A stretch of DNA of 9,991 nt. It comes from an uncultured Prevotellaceae bacterium (lineage in GTDB: Bacteria > Bacteroidota > Bacteroidia > Bacteroidales > Bacteroidaceae). Under the pieces are notes generated by a model. The model was given only the letters and a program-made list of their open reading frames with translations, had not been told where the DNA came from and ran no database searches. Position numbers and translations under genes: made by a program. Of this stretch, positions 6,653 through 9,991 are shown in pieces. The number at the start of each line of letters is the position of its first letter. The first letter of the stretch is position 1. The DNA is taken from NCBI GenBank assembly GCA_902800435.1, contig CADCEQ010000067.1, positions 1-9,991 on the forward strand, written 5' to 3'.

Positions 6653-7606
6653 ATGAGAATTGTTATACTTGACGCTTACACCTCGAACCCCGGCGACCTG
6701 TCGTGGAAGGAACTGGAGCAATTGGGCGACCTGACGGTCTACGACCGCACAAAGCCCGAAGAGACGGTGGCAAGGGCCGCCGAAGCCGACATCGTGCTGA
6801 CGAACAAAGTAATCATCGGCCGACGGGAAATGGAGCAGCTGCCGCAGCTGAAGTATATCGGCGTGCTGGCTACGGGCTATAACGTGGTCGACATTGAGGC
6901 GGCCCACGAACGCGGCATCGTCGTGACCAACGTGCCCGCCTACAGCACCGACAGCGTGGCCCAGATGGTGTTCGCCCACCTGCTGGCGCTGACCAACCGC
7001 GCCGAGCACTATGCCAACCAGAACCGCAACGGCCGGTGGAGCTCGAATGCCGACTTCAGCTATCTGGACTCGCCGCTCCACGAGCTGGCTGGCAAGACGA
7101 TGGGTATCGTCGGACTGGGAAATATCGGAAGCCGCGTGGCACAGATTGCCGCTGCCTTCGGCATGAACGTGAAGGCACTGACCAGCAAGCCGGCCGAGGC
7201 ACTGCCCCACCCCATCGAGAAAGCGGCCGACCTCAACGAGCTGCTGGCGACGGCCGACGTCGTCACCCTGCACTGCCCCCTGACCAGCGACACGCGCCAC
7301 CTCATCAACGCCGAGACCATCAAGCTGATGAAGCCGACGGCCATACTCATCAACACCGGCCGCGGACCGCTCGTCGACGACAACGACCTGGCCGAAGCGC
7401 TGAGCGCGGGACGGATAGCTGCCTACTGCGCCGACGTGGCGACCGAGGAACCGCCGCGTGCCGACCATCCGCTGATGAAACTGCCGAACGCCCACTTCAC
7501 GCCCCACATCGCGTGGGCGTCAGTCGAAGCCCGCATACGGCTCATCAAGACGGCTGCCGACAACGTCAGCGCATTCCTCAGCCATCGTCCGCAGAACGTC
7601 GTGTGA
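6653..7606 (+). CDS. D-2-hydroxyacid dehydrogenase (glycerate dehydrogenase-like)
   Basis: A 317-residue NAD(P)-dependent D-2-hydroxyacid dehydrogenase, close to hydroxypyruvate reductase/glycerate dehydrogenase. The dinucleotide-binding loop is G154-L-G-N-I-G159 in the insertion after the catalytic lobe's first half. Catalytic residues are R237 (NTGRGP), E266 (ATEEPP) and H285 (TPHIAW), with the usual 19-residue Glu-His spacing. TGYNVVD near residue 79 is also typical. Family enzymes interconvert a 2-oxoacid and a D-2-hydroxyacid in the cytosol, for example hydroxypyruvate and D-glycerate; the exact substrate cannot be read from sequence. It starts 21 nt after the radical SAM gene with an AT-rich leader (TTAAAAAC) and a weak GAGAG, and is probably co-transcribed with it. 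Its stop is only three bases from the stop of the opposing vWA gene. Confidence 0.9.
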   Translation: MRIVILDAYTSNPGDLSWKELEQLGDLTVYDRTKPEETVARAAEADIVLTNKVIIGRREMEQLPQLKYIGVLATGYNVVDIEAAHERGIVVTNVPAYSTDSVAQMVFAHLLALTNRAEHYANQNRNGRWSSNADFSYLDSPLHELAGKTMGIVGLGNIGSRVAQIAAAFGMNVKALTSKPAEALPHPIEKAADLNELLATADVVTLHCPLTSDTRHLINAETIKLMKPTAILINTGRGPLVDDNDLAEALSAGRIAAYCADVATEEPPRADHPLMKLPNAHFTPHIAWASVEARIRLIKTAADNVSAFLSHRPQNVV

Positions 7607-7609
7607 CGC

Positions 7610-8257
7610 TTAGTTTTCTTCATCGAAGAATGACCCCGTAGGCATGGGAACGCCGGCGGCAATGCTGCAGTTGAAGCGTGCACGGCTGCGGCGCTCACGG
7701 GCAAACATCTCGCGGGTGCCGGACTCGGTCTGTTGGAACTCCAGGCGCTCGTCGATGGCGAAGGAGTCGGCCATGGCCTCAACATCGAGGTTGTCGGTGC
7801 CGATGAGGGTGAAGGTCCAGCCTTGTTTCTTCAGCTTCTCAATCATCGTGCGCACCATCTTCAGCGTCCATTCCACGCTGCTGTTCTCCTCGCCGTCGGT
7901 AATGACCGTCACCAGCACGTTGTCGCCCTCCGAAATCTGGGCGTTCACCTTGGAAATAGCCGCGCCCATGGCGTCGTAGAGGGGCGTGCCGCCGCCGGGG
8001 CAGTAGGCTTTCCAGCTGAGGTCGCGGGTGTGCGAGGCCGGCTGGTTGTCGTAGTGCCAGGTGGTATGGCCCGTATCGAAGGTGACGAGTGTGACGCGCT
8101 GTTCCTGGTCGGGGAACTTCTGCTGCATCTGGCGGACGGTCTGAAGCGTCTCGTTCATGCCCGTGAAGGCCTGCCTGCGGATGATTGACATCGAACCGCT
8201 CTCATCGACGATGATCAGGTTGAACACGCGCTTTGTCTTGACTTCATTTGTTTGCAT
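7610..8257 (-). CDS. von Willebrand factor A domain protein
   Basis: A 215-residue soluble vWA protein with an intact metal-ion-dependent adhesion site: D18-x-S20-x-S22 (VDESGSMS), T91 (GGGTPLYDA) and D121 (ITDGEEN). The domain fills about residues 10-165; the remaining 50 residues are basic then Ser/Gly-rich and end in an acidic DEEN. No signal peptide or membrane segment is seen, so it should act in the cytosol, where vWA proteins usually serve as metal-dependent protein-binding modules. The target is unknown. The start at 8257 follows an AT-rich leader containing TTAAAACATT and no Shine-Dalgarno. It is divergent from the sigma/macro fusion across 127 bp, so shared regulation is plausible. 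It resembles stand-alone vWA proteins of the TerY/TerF kind only in general outline. Confidence 0.88.
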   Translation of the reverse strand: MQTNEVKTKRVFNLIIVDESGSMSIIRRQAFTGMNETLQTVRQMQQKFPDQEQRVTLVTFDTGHTTWHYDNQPASHTRDLSWKAYCPGGGTPLYDAMGAAISKVNAQISEGDNVLVTVITDGEENSSVEWTLKMVRTMIEKLKKQGWTFTLIGTDNLDVEAMADSFAIDERLEFQQTESGTREMFARERRSRARFNCSIAAGVPMPTGSFFDEEN

Positions 8258-8384
8258 AATCGTAAATGTTTTAATGGTGAATACTTCTGTTTTTCGACAT
8301 GTCTTTATCTCTTTAAAGAAAAAATCGGCGAAAAATTAAGCAAGTACGAGTTTTTTTTCGTAATTTCGCCCCAAAAATCAGCGT
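8258..8384. promoter_or_regulatory. Divergent promoter region of the vWA and sigma/macro genes
   Basis: On the plus strand TAATTTCG (8361-8368) is one base off the TAnnTTTG box and lies 16 bases before the start at 8385, so the leader would be very short; no TTTG lies at the right distance. A 10-bp palindrome TCTTTAAAGA (8310-8319) sits near the middle. I could not find a full consensus promoter for the vWA gene. Confidence 0.4.
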
Positions 8385-9464
8385 ATGTACTATCAGCGGC
8401 TGTCTGACAACGAGATTCTGAGCGGTTTCCGCCGGGGCGATGCCCGCATCATCCGTGAGTATTTCTACGGGTGGTGCCTGACGGGCTACATCATCTTTAA
8501 TAAGCGCTATGAGCTGGACAGCAAGCAGAATCTCGACTTCATGTCGCTGGCCCACCAATATGCGCTCTACCTGATGGAGCACGAATGGAAGCCACTTGAG
8601 GACCACTCGGCGAACGTGAGTCTGAAGACGTGGCTCATCAACGGATTCCGCTACGTGGTGCTCGATGCGCTGAAGTGGTACAAGAAGGAGTATGGCAGCA
8701 TCACGTTCCAGGACTATCTGACGTCGTTCGACGTGACGAGCGACCTGCGGCTGCAGTTCAACCGGATGGTGGAGGACGTGTGCGACCATGCCCCGCTCGA
8801 CCGTCAGGAGCGGCTGATTATCAACATGCTGCTGTTGCAGGGATTCAAGTCGAAGGAGATTGCGGCGCAGTTGGGGCTGACGCCGTCGGCCATCTCGCAG
8901 AAGTACAAGAGGCTGAAGGAGCAAATCATCGTGCCCTATTTCAAGAAGAACTTCGACATGGACCTGGACATGCCGGAGGTGATGGACGAGCGGACTCTCA
9001 CCACCCGCGAGGAGACGATGTTCGATATGGCGGAACCCAAACCTATTTCACCCAGGCGCATCAGTGTTTCAGTTGGCAAAAAAATATTTATGGAAAAGAG
9101 ACGTACTACACCGGAGTTTATTACGACGCTGGCGCCGGACGAGATTTTCGTGTTCGGCAGCAATCTGAAGGGTATGCATGGCGGTGGGGCGGCCTACATC
9201 GCCTACCGCAAGTTTGGAGCCGTCATGGGCCAGGGCGTTGGTCTGCAAGGGCAGAGCTATGCCATCCCGACCATGCAGGGCGGCGTTGAGACCATCCGTC
9301 CCTATGTCGACGAGTTTATCGCCTTTGCCAAGGAGCATCCCCGCCTGACGTTCCTCGTCACCCGCATCGGCTGCGGCATCGCCGGATTCACCGACGCAGA
9401 GATTTCCCCGCTGTTCAAGCAGGCTCACGACGTCGACAACATCGTGCTGCCGCCAAACTGGTAA
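8385..9464 (+). CDS. Sigma-70-like protein fused to an A1S_2505/macro-like domain
   Basis: A 359-residue open frame with two unlike halves. Residues 1-182 look like a small sigma-70 family protein: SLKTWLINGFRYVVLDALKW (about 80-99) is region-2-like, and L138 to about I182 is region 4, with a helix-turn-helix (KSKEIAAQLGLTPSAISQKY). Residues about 183-235 are a low-complexity linker with many Met, Pro and Thr. Residues 236-359 match a phage-associated macro-like family (A1S_2505 type, named from memory): FVFGSNLKGMHGGGAA (255-270), QGQSYAIPT (288-296) and VTRIGCGIAGF (325-335), which would form an ADP-ribose-like pocket. The second half could also be a separate gene starting at the ATG at 9090, giving 124 residues; the preceding bases are AT-rich with an A7 run and look intergenic. 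No stop intervenes, so I annotate a fusion. Function is not known. Confidence 0.78.
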   Translation: MYYQRLSDNEILSGFRRGDARIIREYFYGWCLTGYIIFNKRYELDSKQNLDFMSLAHQYALYLMEHEWKPLEDHSANVSLKTWLINGFRYVVLDALKWYKKEYGSITFQDYLTSFDVTSDLRLQFNRMVEDVCDHAPLDRQERLIINMLLLQGFKSKEIAAQLGLTPSAISQKYKRLKEQIIVPYFKKNFDMDLDMPEVMDERTLTTREETMFDMAEPKPISPRRISVSVGKKIFMEKRRTTPEFITTLAPDEIFVFGSNLKGMHGGGAAYIAYRKFGAVMGQGVGLQGQSYAIPTMQGGVETIRPYVDEFIAFAKEHPRLTFLVTRIGCGIAGFTDAEISPLFKQAHDVDNIVLPPNW

Positions 9465-9478
9465 ACGAAAAGCCCTTC

Positions 9479-9505
9479 AATCAAGGATATTTCCTTGGTT
9501 TTTTT
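9479..9505 (+). terminator. Rho-independent terminator of the sigma/macro gene
   Basis: Nine paired bases, AATCAAGGA (9479-9487) with TCCTTGGTT (9492-9500) including one T-G pair, close a TATT loop. The 3' arm continues into a T-tract (9499-9505). It lies 15 nt after the stop codon at 9464. Confidence 0.75.
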
Positions 9506-9586
9506 CGATTACAGTCGAATTATTTCCTTGGATTTTTTCGATTTTTGCCAAATTATTTGTTTGGATTATTTCTTTTTCGTATCTTT
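9488..9586 (+). repeat. Three imperfect 33-bp direct repeats upstream of the ATPase gene
   Basis: Units begin at 9488, 9521 and 9554 with exactly 33-bp spacing. Each starts TATTTCCTTGG or TATTTGTTTGG and continues with a T-rich stretch. Units 1 and 2 share TATTTCCTTGG, a T-tract and TCGATT; unit 3 is more diverged and contains the -33 TTTG and most of the -7 box. The first unit overlaps the preceding terminator hairpin. Confidence 0.7.
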
Positions 9587-9587
9587 G
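9556..9587 (+). promoter_or_regulatory. Bacteroidota promoter of the AAA ATPase gene
   Basis: TTTG at 9556-9559 and TATCTTTG at 9580-9587 are separated by 20 bp, a full consensus match. The start codon at 9605 lies only 17 bases beyond the -7 box, so the transcript must be nearly leaderless or have an extremely short leader. Confidence 0.85.
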
Positions 9588-9605
9588 CGGCAAAATTGCC
9601 GCAAA
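9584..9605. promoter_or_regulatory. Perfect 10-bp inverted repeat over the promoter and start codon
   Basis: TTTGCGGCAA (9584-9593), an AA spacer, then TTGCCGCAAA (9596-9605). The left arm contains the TTTG of the -7 box and the right arm ends on the A of the start codon. It could be an operator (a dimeric repressor would block the polymerase) or, if transcribed in full, an RNA hairpin hiding the start. Confidence 0.7.
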
Positions 9606-9991
9606 TGTATTACGAACGAATCATAGATCAGTATCTTAGTGAGTGGGCTGCGCGTCCAACCCATAAACCCGTGTTGCTTCGAGGTGCCCGACAGGTAGGA
9701 AAATCTACAGCCGTCAGGCATTTGGGTGAGCAATTCAAATACTTCGTCGAAATCAATTTGGAGAAGCAGTCTGACTACAAGGTCCTGTTCCGGCAAGACC
9801 TCGACGTGAAGCGTATCGTGCCTCAGATAGCTGCCATGCATGGTACGCCCATTATTCCCGGACAGACGCTCTTATTTATCGACGAGATTCAGGATTGCCA
9901 AGAGGCCATTATGTCTCTGAGATACTTCAAGGAAGACATGCCCGAGCTGCATGTCATTGCAGCAGGTTCGCTATTGGAGTTTGTGCTGGAT
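9605..9991 (+). CDS. AAA family ATPase (AAA_14/DUF4143-type), 3' end outside window
   Basis: The first 129 residues of an ATPase of the group that in Bacteroidota usually pairs an AAA_14 domain with a DUF4143 domain and runs to about 380-480 residues. Walker A is G27-ARQVGKS-T35. Walker B is LLFIDEIQ (89-96), with D93 and E94 as the magnesium-binding and catalytic acids. A downstream HVIAAGSLLEF is the usual sensor-like strand of this family. The opening MYYERIIDQYL and the RP/KPVLLRGARQ lead-in are typical. No signal peptide is seen; it should be cytosolic. Members are very numerous in this phylum, often present in many copies per genome, and their role is unclear. The start at 9605 is the only Met near the promoter. 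Codon choice here is less GC-rich than in the upstream genes, which could indicate a separate origin. Confidence 0.9.
   Translation, partial: MYYERIIDQYLSEWAARPTHKPVLLRGARQVGKSTAVRHLGEQFKYFVEINLEKQSDYKVLFRQDLDVKRIVPQIAAMHGTPIIPGQTLLFIDEIQDCQEAIMSLRYFKEDMPELHVIAAGSLLEFVLD

Noticed and set aside
6635..7507. A 290-codon minus-strand open frame opposite the dehydrogenase
   Set aside because: The plus strand carries all catalytic residues of a known family; the antisense frame is a compositional shadow.
9488..9586. The three 33-bp repeats as a CRISPR array
   Set aside because: The repeats are contiguous with no spacers and are imperfect, and no cas gene is visible.
1..9991. tRNA, rRNA or insertion-sequence genes
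   Set aside because: I saw no tRNA-like clover pattern, rRNA stretches, transposase motifs or terminal inverted repeats with target duplications.

Overview
The window looks like a chromosomal segment of a Bacteroidota bacterium, most likely a high-GC member of the Prevotellaceae/Bacteroidales. The reasons are the Bacteroidota-type promoters (TTTG, about 20 bp, TAnnTTTG), mostly AT-rich leaders without Shine-Dalgarno sites, an HU-related protein followed by a 'smalltalk' small protein, a secreted repeat protein with a dockerin-like end and a TLCLPFD motif, and a fused Memo-AMMECR1 protein. The genus call is inference.

Layout. (1) 25-716: HU-type DNA-binding protein, a 43-residue smalltalk protein with a very strong Shine-Dalgarno, and a hairpin terminator. 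(2) 725-3802: a long inverted repeat, a consensus promoter, a 954-residue exported Gly-rich repeat protein ending in a dockerin-like module, and a second copy of the same terminator. (3) 3809-4226: a small minus-strand '4-fold beta flower'-like protein, then an AT-rich region between two divergent genes. (4) 4227-7606: a three-gene plus-strand cluster holding a Memo-AMMECR1 fusion, an AmrS-type radical SAM enzyme (stop/start overlap), and a D-2-hydroxyacid dehydrogenase 21 nt later. (5) 7610-8257: a minus-strand von Willebrand A protein, converging on the dehydrogenase with 3 nt between stops. (6) 8385-9464: a sigma-70-like protein fused in frame to a macro-like phage-type domain, divergent from the vWA gene. 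(7) 9465-9991: a terminator, three 33-bp phased direct repeats, a consensus promoter, a perfect inverted repeat overlapping both promoter and start codon, and the first 129 codons of an AAA ATPase that runs off the edge.

How parts may work together. The AmmeMemoRadiSam genes plus dehydrogenase form a plausible operon whose chemistry I cannot name. The vWA gene and the sigma/macro fusion share one 127-bp intergenic region and may be a functional pair. The dockerin gene is bracketed by two related copies of a 'smalltalk tail plus terminator' sequence, which suggests it sits on a segment inserted or duplicated beside an HU-smalltalk locus. Points most worth a second look are the sigma/macro fusion with its vWA neighbour, the operator-like architecture before the ATPase, the bracketing repeats, and a membrane-anchor-like N-terminus on a protein whose partner should be cytosolic.
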